Of a stretch of DNA of 64,000 bases, positions 8,341-15,764 are shown piece after piece. This DNA comes from Chitinophagaceae bacterium (GTDB taxonomy: Bacteria > Bacteroidota > Bacteroidia > Chitinophagales > Chitinophagaceae), in assembly GCA_019638625.1 (NCBI GenBank), contig JAHBTK010000002.1, forward strand, positions 124,001 through 188,000. Reading direction: 5' to 3'. A model generated the notes under the pieces. The model searched no databases, was not told where the DNA came from, and saw only the letters and a program-made list of their open reading frames with translations. The position numbers were made by a program, and so were the translations under genes. The stretch's first letter is position 1. Each line of letters begins with the position of its first letter.

Positions 8341-9918
8341 TTAATGGCTACGGTCCGACAATTTTTCTGCAATCACTTTTGCAATCCTTTCCCCATCCAT
8401 CGCCGCGCTTACTATGCCGCCGGCATACCCAGCGCCTTCGCCGCAGGGATACAGGTTTTCCAGTTGCGGATGGGTCAGCGCCACCGGGTCCCGGGGAATA
8501 CGCACCGGGGAAGAGGTGCGGCTTTCGGTAGCCACCACTATTGCTTCATTGGTATAATAACCACGCATTTTCTTACCGAACGCTTTAAATCCTTCCTGCA
8601 GGGTTTTAAATACAAATTCCGGCAGCGCCTCTTTCAAAGATACGGAATGTACACCCGGTATATAGGAACAGCCGGGAAGGGTGGAAGATACTTTATTGGT
8701 TGAAAAATCTACCATACGCTGCGCCGGCGCCGCAAAATTGCCCCCACCTGCCGCAAAGGATTTTTGCTCTACCTCGCGTTGAAAATACATGGCTGCCAAT
8801 GCCCCCTGCTTTTTAAATTGTTGTACGTCCTTCTCCTCAATGGTCACTACCATACCGCTGTTCGCGTAAGGGTTATTTCTCTTTGAGGGGCTCCATCCGT
8901 TTACCACCAGCTCTCCGGCATTGGTAGCCGCCGGGGCGATAATACCCCCCGGGCACATGCAAAAGGAAAAAACGCCCCGCTCATTGACCTGTTCCACCAA
9001 GCTGTAGGAAGCCGGCGGCAAAAACAGCATATCCGCATCAGAAGGACTATGATATTGTATACCGTTGATCAGTTCCTGCGGATGCTCCACCCTCACTCCC
9101 AATGCAAAAGGTTTTAAAAATATCTCCAGCTTTTTGCGCTGCAACAACTCAAATATATCCCTGGCAGAATGACCTGTTGCCAAAATGACGGCATCAGTAT
9201 CAAAAGAACTGCCGTCTGCCATCATGACCTTTTTGATGATGCCGGCTTCCACTTTAAAATCAACCAGTTTTTTTTCAAACAAAAAGGCACCCCCGCAGGC
9301 TTCAATGGTTTGCCGCATGGCACTGATGATCTCCGGAAGTTTATTGGTGCCGATATGGGGATGCGCATCATATAATATATTCTCCCCGGCTCCAAAATGA
9401 CGGAACAAATGAAGGATGCGGTTGATGTCCCCTCTTTTATTGCTTCTTGTGTACAGCTTTCCGTCACTATAGGTTCCGGCGCCGCCTTCCCCGAAGCAAT
9501 AGTTACTTTCGGGGTTTATTATACCTTCCTTATTTAACAGGGCCAGGTCACGTCTCCTGTCCCTTACATTCTTTCCCCGCTCCAGCACAACAGGCTTTAT
9601 ACCGGCTTCCAGTAACTGCAGGGCAGCAAACAAACCGGCAGGTCCGGCGCCGATTATTGTTACTGTTTTGGGAGAATGGCGTACATCTTTAAATTGAAAC
9701 CCGGTTCTTTCACGGTCATGGAACGGCTCATCAATAAAAGCCTCCAGAGTAATATTCACCCATACCTGCCTCCCCCTGGCATCCAGCGATTTCTTTTGTA
9801 TAAGAAACCCGGAGACACGGGATTCGCTGACTCCCTGGTCTGCAGCAATGTATTGTCTTACCGCCGTTTCGTCAGCCGCTTCGCGGGGAAGCAGGCGCAT
9901 CGATATTTTCTTTATCAT
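8341..9918 (-). CDS. FAD-dependent oxidoreductase (COG2509 type)
   Basis: The protein has 525 residues. The N-terminal 80 residues form a small domain with basic residues (RLLPREAADE, IQKKSLDARGRQVW), followed by the dinucleotide-binding GAGPAG at residues 90-95 and the YCFGEGGAGTYSDGKLYTR segment that is diagnostic of this poorly characterised dehydrogenase group. A second FAD contact, ILATGHSARDIF, lies mid-protein and the C-terminus has YPCGEGAGYAGGIVSAAMDGE, the usual FAD-closing motif. It is probably soluble and cytoplasmic. The reaction is not known for this family. It stands alone, 242 bases upstream of the ABC ATPase gene. Confidence 0.88.
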   Translation of the reverse strand: MIKKISMRLLPREAADETAVRQYIAADQGVSESRVSGFLIQKKSLDARGRQVWVNITLEAFIDEPFHDRERTGFQFKDVRHSPKTVTIIGAGPAGLFAALQLLEAGIKPVVLERGKNVRDRRRDLALLNKEGIINPESNYCFGEGGAGTYSDGKLYTRSNKRGDINRILHLFRHFGAGENILYDAHPHIGTNKLPEIISAMRQTIEACGGAFLFEKKLVDFKVEAGIIKKVMMADGSSFDTDAVILATGHSARDIFELLQRKKLEIFLKPFALGVRVEHPQELINGIQYHSPSDADMLFLPPASYSLVEQVNERGVFSFCMCPGGIIAPAATNAGELVVNGWSPSKRNNPYANSGMVVTIEEKDVQQFKKQGALAAMYFQREVEQKSFAAGGGNFAAPAQRMVDFSTNKVSSTLPGCSYIPGVHSVSLKEALPEFVFKTLQEGFKAFGKKMRGYYTNEAIVVATESRTSSPVRIPRDPVALTHPQLENLYPCGEGAGYAGGIVSAAMDGERIAKVIAEKLSDRSH

Positions 9919-9970
9919 ATAAGGTTAGGTATTTATCCTAAAACTTGTTGTCAGCGGTAAGTATCTGCCG

Positions 9971-10351
9971 TTAAAAGGGAAGATCATCTTCCACAGCGGA
10001 AAAGCCGGTATCTGCCGGTCCTTCCACCTGGCTTTCCGGGGCCGTGGCGGTAGTATTAAGGTTCACACTTTCCATTCTCCAGGCATCAAGGTTGGTGATA
10101 TAGTTTACCTGGCCGTTCTTTTCCCACCGCGATCCCTTTATGTTAAAGTAAACTTTTACCGTTTCTCCGATACTGAAGCGGTCAGGCAAAGCAGTCTTAT
10201 CCTGAACACATTGAAACTTAGCATAATTGGTTATCGATTTGCCTCCAATATCATCTGTTTTTTCAACAACGAACTCCCTGGTTTTAAAGCTGGCAGTTCT
10301 CTGAACAGTTTCATACCGGGCGATCAACTTACCTGTCATTTCATAACTCAT
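9971..10351 (-). CDS. DUF3127 domain-containing protein
   Basis: The protein has 126 residues from the ATG at 10351 (MSYEMTGKL). The frame is open 36 residues further, but a TAAATTTG promoter element at 10369-10376 falls in that part and the DUF3127 family starts with MSYEMTGK-like sequence. The domain (about residues 3-92) resembles a single-strand-binding OB fold: KFQCVQDKTALPDRFSIGETVKVYFNIKGSRWE, then YITNLDAWRME. The tail is acidic and ends DDLPF, like the tip of bacterial SSB proteins that recruits partners. A nucleic-acid role is inferred from this likeness, not shown. Confidence 0.85.
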   Translation of the reverse strand: MSYEMTGKLIARYETVQRTASFKTREFVVEKTDDIGGKSITNYAKFQCVQDKTALPDRFSIGETVKVYFNIKGSRWEKNGQVNYITNLDAWRMESVNLNTTATAPESQVEGPADTGFSAVEDDLPF

Positions 10352-11034
10352 TGTAAATAATTGAACGGCAAATTTAAAAAGTAATTCGACTGGAAATTCC
10401 TCTAATTTGTTTTTGTTTTGGGTTAAAAAAAAACTACCTTTCGTTCCGATAATATCCACGACATATCATTAATCCGTATGCCGTTTTTACCATCCTGTTA
10501 AGCCTGCGCCTGTCCTCTATTCGGGGATCGCTTTTTTTGAGCGGTTGTACAATCGTTCCGGCTACTTATCCTGTGACCTGATGCTTTAAAACATGAGGTT
10601 GTTGAGGTTCTTTATTTATTATTTACGCGGCAGCATATTAGTTTGGATTATACCGGTAACACAAGAAATCTCCCGCCGGATAAAGAAAACCTGTTTTGAG
10701 ATTTTTTTACAGGATAAACCAAAACATAGTACGCTTTTTGTTAGTAAAAAGGAGCTGAAAGAAAATTACCGGCCGGAAAGGAAAGTATTATGTTGCCGAT
10801 GACAAAAAACATGATTTGCATCAGTTGATCCGGATTTTTTCTTTTCGAAATTTGTAAAAAGTGATGAAAACCAATTGCCGGCCGACAAGGGAAAAAACTA
10901 TTGAATAAAAAATTTTTTTTTCAACATTAATATATTGATATTCGCCGCCCTACCCTACTTTTTGGTGTACATCAAAAATATTGAAGACGAAAAATTTAAT
11001 ATTCTTAACTCAATTATAAACTGCTTGACAGATA
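10352..11034. promoter_or_regulatory. Divergent intergenic region upstream of dnaA
   Basis: These 683 bases lie between the DUF3127 gene and dnaA. An exact -7 element for the leftward gene is at 10369-10376 (TAAATTTG on the minus strand). The 150 bases before dnaA are very A+T rich. I see no cluster of TTATCCACA-like DnaA boxes, so I do not call an origin. A 69-codon frame at 10593-10802 has no family features and is not called. Confidence 0.4.
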
Positions 11035-12468
11035 ATGAATAAATCATTTGAAATCGTATGGCAAAATTGTCTGACTATTATAAAAGATATTGTAGAGTGG
11101 CAACATTACAAAACATGGTTTCAACCGATAAAGCCCGTAGCCCTAAATGACAAAGTTCTTACCATCCAGGTACCCAGTCAGTTTTTTTATGAATACCTTG
11201 AAGAACATTATGTAAATTTATTGGCGAAAACTTTAACACGCGAACTGGGTAAGGAAGCAAGACTGGAATACAGAATAATGGTTGACAGCGGCAATGAAAA
11301 AAACAAACCGCTGACTATGGATGTACCGACTCATGGTTTTAAAACATATTCCAATAACGAAATGGATTTCCCATTAGTAGTAAGTAATCCTGTTAAAAAT
11401 CCCTTTGTAATTCCGGGATTGAAAAAGATGCAGATTGATCCGCAGCTCAATCCTGCTTATACATTCGACTCCTTTATAGAAGGAGACAGCAACCGGGTGG
11501 CACGCCGTGCAGGAAAAACCGTAGCCGAAAAGCCCGGTACTACATCCTTCAACCCCCTTGTGGTGTACGGAGGGGTAGGATTGGGAAAAACCCACCTGGT
11601 ACAGGCAATAGGTAATGAGGTAAAACGCCTGCATCCGAACAAAATAGTGCTGTATGTAAGTTCAGAGAAGTTTATCAACCAGTTCCAGGACCATAGCCGC
11701 AACAACGCGATTAATGATTTCATTCATTTTTACCAGATGATTGACGTATTAATTGTGGACGACGTGCAATTTTTCAACAGGGCTGAAAAATCCCAAGATG
11801 CCCTGTTTGCCATCTTTAATCATTTGCACCAAAGCGGCAAGCAACTGGTGCTCACCTCGGACAAATCTCCCAAAGACCTGGAAGGCGTACAGGAGCGATT
11901 GCTCAGCCGTTTCCGCTGGGGGCTGAGCGCGGATATGCAACTGCCAGACTACGAAACAAGGATGGCCATTCTTGAAAAGAAGATGAAGAATGACGGACTG
12001 GATATGCCCAAAGACGTCATCCGGTATATAGCTTTTAACATACAAAGTAATGTGCGGGAACTGGAAGGCGCTTTGATCTCGCTTTTAGCACAGTCTTCTC
12101 TTAATAAAAGAGAAATAGACCTGGAGCTGGCAAAAAAAGTGCTCAGGAATTTCGTAAAAACCTCTTCAAAGGAAATTACGATAGAGACCATCCAAAAAAT
12201 GGTATGCGACTATTTTAACCTTCCTTATGAAAGGCTGCTTCAAAAGACACGTAAACGTGAAATAGTACAGGCGCGGCAGATCACCATGTACCTGGCCAAA
12301 CAGTTTACCAAGAACTCATTAAAAACCATCGGTGAACATTTTGGCGGGCGGGATCATACTACCGTTATCCACTCCTGCCAGACCGTAAAAGACCTGATGG
12401 ATACCGACAGCCTGTTTAAAGAAAGCGTGGCTGACCTTCAACAGAAAGTGCAACTGGCGGCCATGTAA
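11035..12468 (+). CDS. dnaA: Chromosomal replication initiator protein DnaA
   Basis: The protein has 477 residues, normal for Bacteroidota. Domain I (about 1-85) has the SFEIVWQNCL...KTWFQPI start; domain II is a short linker; the AAA+ domain III has the PAYTFDSFIEGDSNRVA entry, Walker A GGVGLGKTH and Walker B VLIVDDVQFF, with the sensor segment ERLLSRFRWGL; domain IV is the DNA-binding domain with the signature GGRDHTTVIHS near the end. It binds origin boxes and loads the helicase. It is read alone and is followed by a strong hairpin terminator at 12492-12521. Confidence 0.98.
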   Translation: MNKSFEIVWQNCLTIIKDIVEWQHYKTWFQPIKPVALNDKVLTIQVPSQFFYEYLEEHYVNLLAKTLTRELGKEARLEYRIMVDSGNEKNKPLTMDVPTHGFKTYSNNEMDFPLVVSNPVKNPFVIPGLKKMQIDPQLNPAYTFDSFIEGDSNRVARRAGKTVAEKPGTTSFNPLVVYGGVGLGKTHLVQAIGNEVKRLHPNKIVLYVSSEKFINQFQDHSRNNAINDFIHFYQMIDVLIVDDVQFFNRAEKSQDALFAIFNHLHQSGKQLVLTSDKSPKDLEGVQERLLSRFRWGLSADMQLPDYETRMAILEKKMKNDGLDMPKDVIRYIAFNIQSNVRELEGALISLLAQSSLNKREIDLELAKKVLRNFVKTSSKEITIETIQKMVCDYFNLPYERLLQKTRKREIVQARQITMYLAKQFTKNSLKTIGEHFGGRDHTTVIHSCQTVKDLMDTDSLFKESVADLQQKVQLAAM

Positions 12469-12491
12469 CTGCAACCTGAAAAAAGAATTAA

Positions 12492-12521
12492 AAAAACCCC
12501 TGTGAGATTCACGGGGTTTTT
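12492..12521 (+). terminator. Rho-independent terminator after dnaA
   Basis: AAAAACCCC and GGGGTTTTT form the outer stem, GTGA and TCAC the inner stem with one bulged base, and the 3' arm ends in a T run. It starts 23 bases after the dnaA stop. Confidence 0.85.
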
Positions 12522-12532
12522 AGTTTTGAACC

Positions 12533-12808
12533 ATGATAGTACACAAAAAAATACAGGTGACCGGAAAAGTACAGGGCGTGTTTTTCCGGGGCAGTACCCG
12601 GGAACAGGCAGAAAAACTGGGAGTAAGGGGCACCGCGCAAAACCTGCGCGACGGGTCTGTGGAGATCTTTGCCGAAGGAGAAGCGCCTGCCGTGCAGGCA
12701 TTGATAGACTGGTGCCGCACAGGACCTCCGCGGGCTGTAGTAGAAAAGGTCGTAATTGAAGAAAAACCGCTCAAAGGCTATACGGATTTCCACGTTATCC
12801 GTTTTTAA
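12533..12808 (+). CDS. acyP: Acylphosphatase
   Basis: The protein has 91 residues, the standard length. It hydrolyses carboxyl-phosphate bonds such as acetyl or carbamoyl phosphate. The signature is GKVQGVFFRGSTREQAEKLGVRGTA's phosphate loop: VQGVFFRG near residues 13-20 holds the catalytic Arg, and GTAQNLRDGSVEIFAEG holds the catalytic Asn. A TAGTTTTG match (12521-12528) lies only 4 bases before the ATG; if it is a promoter the message would be nearly leaderless, but this may be chance. The ATG follows the dnaA terminator closely. Confidence 0.95.
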   Translation: MIVHKKIQVTGKVQGVFFRGSTREQAEKLGVRGTAQNLRDGSVEIFAEGEAPAVQALIDWCRTGPPRAVVEKVVIEEKPLKGYTDFHVIRF

Positions 12809-12840
12809 TTTGGGGATTCTGGTGATTCACCCTATTTTTG
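12809..12840 (+). promoter_or_regulatory. Promoter of the tRNA-Ser gene
   Basis: TTTG at 12809-12812, a 20-base spacer, and TATTTTTG at 12833-12840 match the Bacteroidota sigma consensus (TTTG / TAnnTTTG) exactly. Transcription should start about 6 bases before the tRNA. Confidence 0.7.
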
Positions 12841-12852
12841 CCGTCCTTTATT

Positions 12853-12941
12853 GGTGAGGTGGATGAGTGGCTGAAATCAACAGTTTGCTAAACTGTCGTA
12901 CGGGTAACTCTGTACCGCGGGTTCGAATCCCGCCCTCACCG
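12853..12941 (+). tRNA. tRNA-Ser (anticodon GCT)
   Basis: The acceptor stem GGTGAGG pairs with CCTCACC, the anticodon arm is ACAGTTTGCTAAACTGT with GCT in the loop, there is a long variable arm typical of class II tRNAs, and the T arm is CGGGTTCGAATCCCG. The 89 bases end with discriminator G; CCA is not encoded. It reads AGC and AGT serine codons. Its 3' end is repeated at 13358-13376, which marks it as an integration target. Confidence 0.95.
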
Positions 12942-12943
12942 CT
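12925..12943 (+). repeat. tRNA 3' end, att-like repeat copy 1
   Basis: GAATCCCGCCCTCACCGCT, inside the T arm and acceptor stem of the tRNA, is repeated 433 bases downstream with one mismatch. Such a duplication of a tRNA 3' end is what tyrosine-recombinase elements leave. Confidence 0.65.
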
Positions 12944-12946
12944 TTC

Positions 12947-12985
12947 ACCAGCCGGAGCTTTAGCGAAGGCTGGTTTTCTTTTTTT
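12947..12985 (+). terminator. Terminator after tRNA-Ser
   Basis: ACCAGCC (12947-12953) pairs perfectly with GGCTGGT (12968-12974) and is followed by TTTCTTTTTTT. Confidence 0.75.
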
Positions 12986-13131
12986 AATCAAATATTCTTT
13001 CTTCATCCGGCTGGTTTCAGCGGACGAAGACCGCTCCGACTGCTACAAAGCGTAGGCGGGTTTTGTATTTATAGACTTACTTACTCCGCTGCGGGCTTCG
13101 GCGGTCAAAGACCCATGAAAGTGTTCAATAG

Positions 13132-13290
13132 TGCTCCGCCAGGAGCATTTTTTATTTCCGGACGCGAATGTATTCGCGGAGGTGAGGAGGAAATAAAAAC
13201 AGGCATACGAAGTGTGGCGCTACGGTGAGGTATTTTTTATTTTCAGGAGTGTGCAAAGCTTGCTTTGCTAAGCGGATGAAAGTAAAAATA
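13132..13290. repeat. Tandem nested hairpin units
   Basis: Three dyads follow each other. TGCTCC/GGAGCA (13132-13147) is followed by a T run. Next, an outer 11-base perfect stem (13149-13159 with 13189-13199, TTTTTATTTCC and its complement) encloses an inner stem CGCGAAT/ATTCGCG (13163-13178). Then a similar outer stem (13231-13245 with 13277-13290, imperfect) encloses GCAAAGC/GCTTTGC (13253-13268). No reading frame covers the region. The function is unknown. Confidence 0.6.
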
Positions 13291-13357
13291 AGAGGTGCGA
13301 AGCGCCGGCATTGTTTGCTGTGAGTTAGCCCGCTGCAGGCGCAAGGGATATCCGTAA

Positions 13358-13376
13358 GAATCCCGTCCTCACCGCT
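13358..13376 (+). repeat. tRNA 3' end, att-like repeat copy 2
   Basis: GAATCCCGTCCTCACCGCT matches 18 of 19 bases of the tRNA 3' end. No other part of the tRNA is present, so it is not a second tRNA gene. An integrase fragment begins 250 bases further on. Confidence 0.65.
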
Positions 13377-13627
13377 ATTTATATATTTATATCAACACAT
13401 TACTTCAAAAAGCCCTCAAATGCAGTATTGACAGGCTTTTTTATTTCCAACCGCATCAGACTTATACAAAGACGCTGATTTGAAGCATGTAAATTGTAAA
13501 ATACACAAAATCTCAAAAGAAGGCCCGACGAATTCTGAGCAAACCCACTTCCAATAAGGGATCTGGCTATTGAACATCTTATCTTTAAAAGCGCTCGTTC
13601 CGATATTTGTTAACAAAAACGAGATAG

Positions 13628-13912
13628 CAGTCAGAAAAGAGTATTGGGCTGCTTTTCTCCTGAAAAACCCAGGAATTATAAAAATGGACAGCCAAAAGAT
13701 GTTTACCTGAAAATTACCGTAGGTGGCACGCCAAAGGAGCTATCCTGCAAACGGAAATGGAAGCCCACAGGCACGAATCTCATGCTTGCAAAGCCTTAAT
13801 TTCCAAGGGAGATGCCAGGGAATTGAATACCTATCTGGATACGCCTCAAACAATGGCTTATAACGCAAGAAAACAGATATTGGATAAAAAACTGAGGTCA
13901 CGATTAGACTGA
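13628..13912 (+). pseudogene. Remnant of a tyrosine site-specific recombinase (integrase N-terminus)
   Basis: Three frame-shifted pieces read in order as the arm-binding and SAM-like N-terminal part of a Bacteroidota phage/conjugative-element integrase: EKSIGLLFS then a TGA (13634-13663), KNGQPKDVYLKITVGGTPKE and further ELSCKRKWKP from 13680 to a TAA at 13797, and SKGDARELNTYLDT, then QTMAYNARKQILDK, from 13802 to a TGA at 13910. At least two frameshifts and two stops make it dead, and the catalytic domain is missing. Its place just past the repeated tRNA end fits an element that once entered this tRNA. The family match is from memory of the conserved pattern, not a search. Confidence 0.7.
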
Positions 13913-13987
13913 ATAAACATCAATATTTGGATTCCCACTGTGAGCTATTCAATAGAATTCCTTGGTGAATTCTAAAGGAGAGCTCTA

Positions 13988-14013
13988 AAGAAGGGGTGAG
14001 AACACCCCTTCTT
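13988..14013 (-). terminator. Terminator of the first SusC/SusD operon
   Basis: AAGAAGGGGTG (13988-13998) and CACCCCTTCTT (14003-14013) form a perfect 11-base stem with a 4-base loop, 32 bases past the SusD stop on the minus strand. Confidence 0.7.
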
Positions 14014-14045
14014 ACGATTGCTTATGGCTTTTCAAAACTCTCAAA

Positions 14046-15740
14046 TTAATACCCCGCATTCTGCGGATAGCCTGGCCCCAGTAAATTCATCTCTGCCCGG
14101 GGTATAGGCCAGTTAACCATATGTGGCTGCATGGTTCTCCTCGCGTCATTCCGGTAGGGTAAGGGTTTCTCCGGTGTATTATCAGCGCCACCTGCTGTTG
14201 AATTTTCCGGGCTAAGGTCTCCGGGCATACCATACCCTGCGTGGTCAACTACGTAGTTGTAGAGCAAACCCAGACGCTTCAACATATATAATCGTCGCCC
14301 TTCAAATGCCAATTCTCTTGCCTGCTCATTTAAAACGGAATCTATAGTAATTGCTGTTGCCCTTGCAGTACCTGCTCTTACCCGTACCGCATTTAGCTGA
14401 CCCAGGGCAGTTCCTGCTGTTGCGCCATCTGTTGGCGTTCCGATATTGCCCAGCATTAAATTAGCTTCTGCTGCAAACAGCATAGTTTCTGCCAAGCGAA
14501 AAACAACAATATTTTTTGTCTGGTTATCTTCCGTGGGTATTCCATCATCAGGAAAGTATTTTTTGCAGCCTGCATTCATACGGATAAAAAAGCCGTTTCG
14601 GTTGGCAGCCAATTCGTGAAACTCTTTCCATGGCGTAGTTGGCGCAAAGTTCAGAACGCCCCCTAATACTTGCCCGACGGGTAAAGTAGCCGCATCGTTA
14701 AACACATAGTCCTTTATATAATAAGAACCTTTTATTCTCGTATCATTAGGATCGGCGGCAAGCAGGTCTCGTAAATAATTATTTAACGTAAGCCATCCAA
14801 ATCCCCGCCCTCCTTGTTCAATAGAATATTTTGAACCGGGAGTCAATTCGGCATAGTTTGGCATAAGATTAAAGTTTATTTTATGTGCCCTTCCATTCTC
14901 ATTCCTCTTCCACTGCAACACCCACAGATTTTCAGTATTCTTCAAATCTCCACGGAAGACCAATCCAGTCTGAGAAACCAAACTATGCGTTCCTGTTTGT
15001 GCGATCACTGCTTCTGCCTGTGTCTTGGCCTCCTGCCAGTTTTCCTGCCACAGAGCGACATCTGCTTTCAGATGTCTTGCTACTCCTTGTGTAATCCTTC
15101 CAAACTCAGCGGTCGTCCAGGAAAGATTCTCTATTGCATAGGTAAGATCTTCGTTTATTTGCTTGTATATATCTGCCACTGGTGTTTTGTCCTGAATTAT
15201 ATTTAATGCATTTTCAGGTACGGTTGGTTCAATAGTTATATAAATGTTATTAAAGAGTCTGTATAAAATAAAAATGGAGTTAGCTCTAAAAAACTTTGCT
15301 TCGCCCACGAGCCTTTTTCTCTTCGATTCGTCCATGCTAATGCCGTCCGCTGCTTTTATCAGTGCATTTGCTCTGTCAATTATCCTGTAATATGTTCTCC
15401 AGTAATTGCTGTATACTCCGCCACAATCATTATCCGGTGTGGTGCCACAAAACATTCTTCCATAATTAGCCACTTCCGCATTCCGGTTTATAGTAAGATC
15501 ATCCTTTGCATCAATTACAATAGCATTAGATCCGTTATTGGCGCCATTTTCCCAAAATTCCCGTTGCAAACTATACAAGGCATTTACTCCTGCTTCAAGC
15601 CCCTCAGGGGTATTAAATACAAAGTCTGCTGTAAACTGGGTAGTAGGCCTTTCTTCCAAGTATTTATTGCAGGAAGAAAAAAGTAAAGCAATTACAAGAA
15701 AGACAACTCCCCATATATTATAAGAATTATTTTGTTTCAT
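14046..15740 (-). CDS. SusD/RagB-type glycan-binding outer-membrane lipoprotein (number 1)
   Basis: The protein has 564 residues. Its lipoprotein signal ends in LLFSSC, with the SusD-typical NKYLEERPTT right after it. The rest is the RagB/SusD alpha-helical repeat fold: NALYSLQREFW, YYRIIDRANALIKAADG, AKFFRANSIFILYRLF, then the C-terminal ELAFEGRRLYMLKRLG segment and the YPQNAGY end. It should sit on the cell surface as the lid of the SusC channel encoded 24 bases upstream. A hairpin terminator follows. The ligand cannot be told from sequence. Confidence 0.93.
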   Translation of the reverse strand: MKQNNSYNIWGVVFLVIALLFSSCNKYLEERPTTQFTADFVFNTPEGLEAGVNALYSLQREFWENGANNGSNAIVIDAKDDLTINRNAEVANYGRMFCGTTPDNDCGGVYSNYWRTYYRIIDRANALIKAADGISMDESKRKRLVGEAKFFRANSIFILYRLFNNIYITIEPTVPENALNIIQDKTPVADIYKQINEDLTYAIENLSWTTAEFGRITQGVARHLKADVALWQENWQEAKTQAEAVIAQTGTHSLVSQTGLVFRGDLKNTENLWVLQWKRNENGRAHKINFNLMPNYAELTPGSKYSIEQGGRGFGWLTLNNYLRDLLAADPNDTRIKGSYYIKDYVFNDAATLPVGQVLGGVLNFAPTTPWKEFHELAANRNGFFIRMNAGCKKYFPDDGIPTEDNQTKNIVVFRLAETMLFAAEANLMLGNIGTPTDGATAGTALGQLNAVRVRAGTARATAITIDSVLNEQARELAFEGRRLYMLKRLGLLYNYVVDHAGYGMPGDLSPENSTAGGADNTPEKPLPYRNDARRTMQPHMVNWPIPRAEMNLLGPGYPQNAGY

Positions 15741-15764
15741 TTTATTCCTTTTTTCATTGATGAA

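Noticed and set aside
10593..10802. A 69-codon rightward frame upstream of dnaA
   Set aside because: It has no family features, no clear ribosome site, and lies in a promoter region; a chance frame is likely.
10352..11034. Possible replication origin next to dnaA
   Set aside because: The region is A+T rich, but no cluster of DnaA boxes was seen, and Bacteroidota origins are often elsewhere.
12521..12528. Promoter for a leaderless acylphosphatase message
   Set aside because: TAGTTTTG fits the consensus but lies within the tail of the dnaA terminator, so it may be chance.
12867..13055. A reading frame across the tRNA-Ser gene
   Set aside because: It overlaps a well-supported tRNA and its terminator, and has no protein features.
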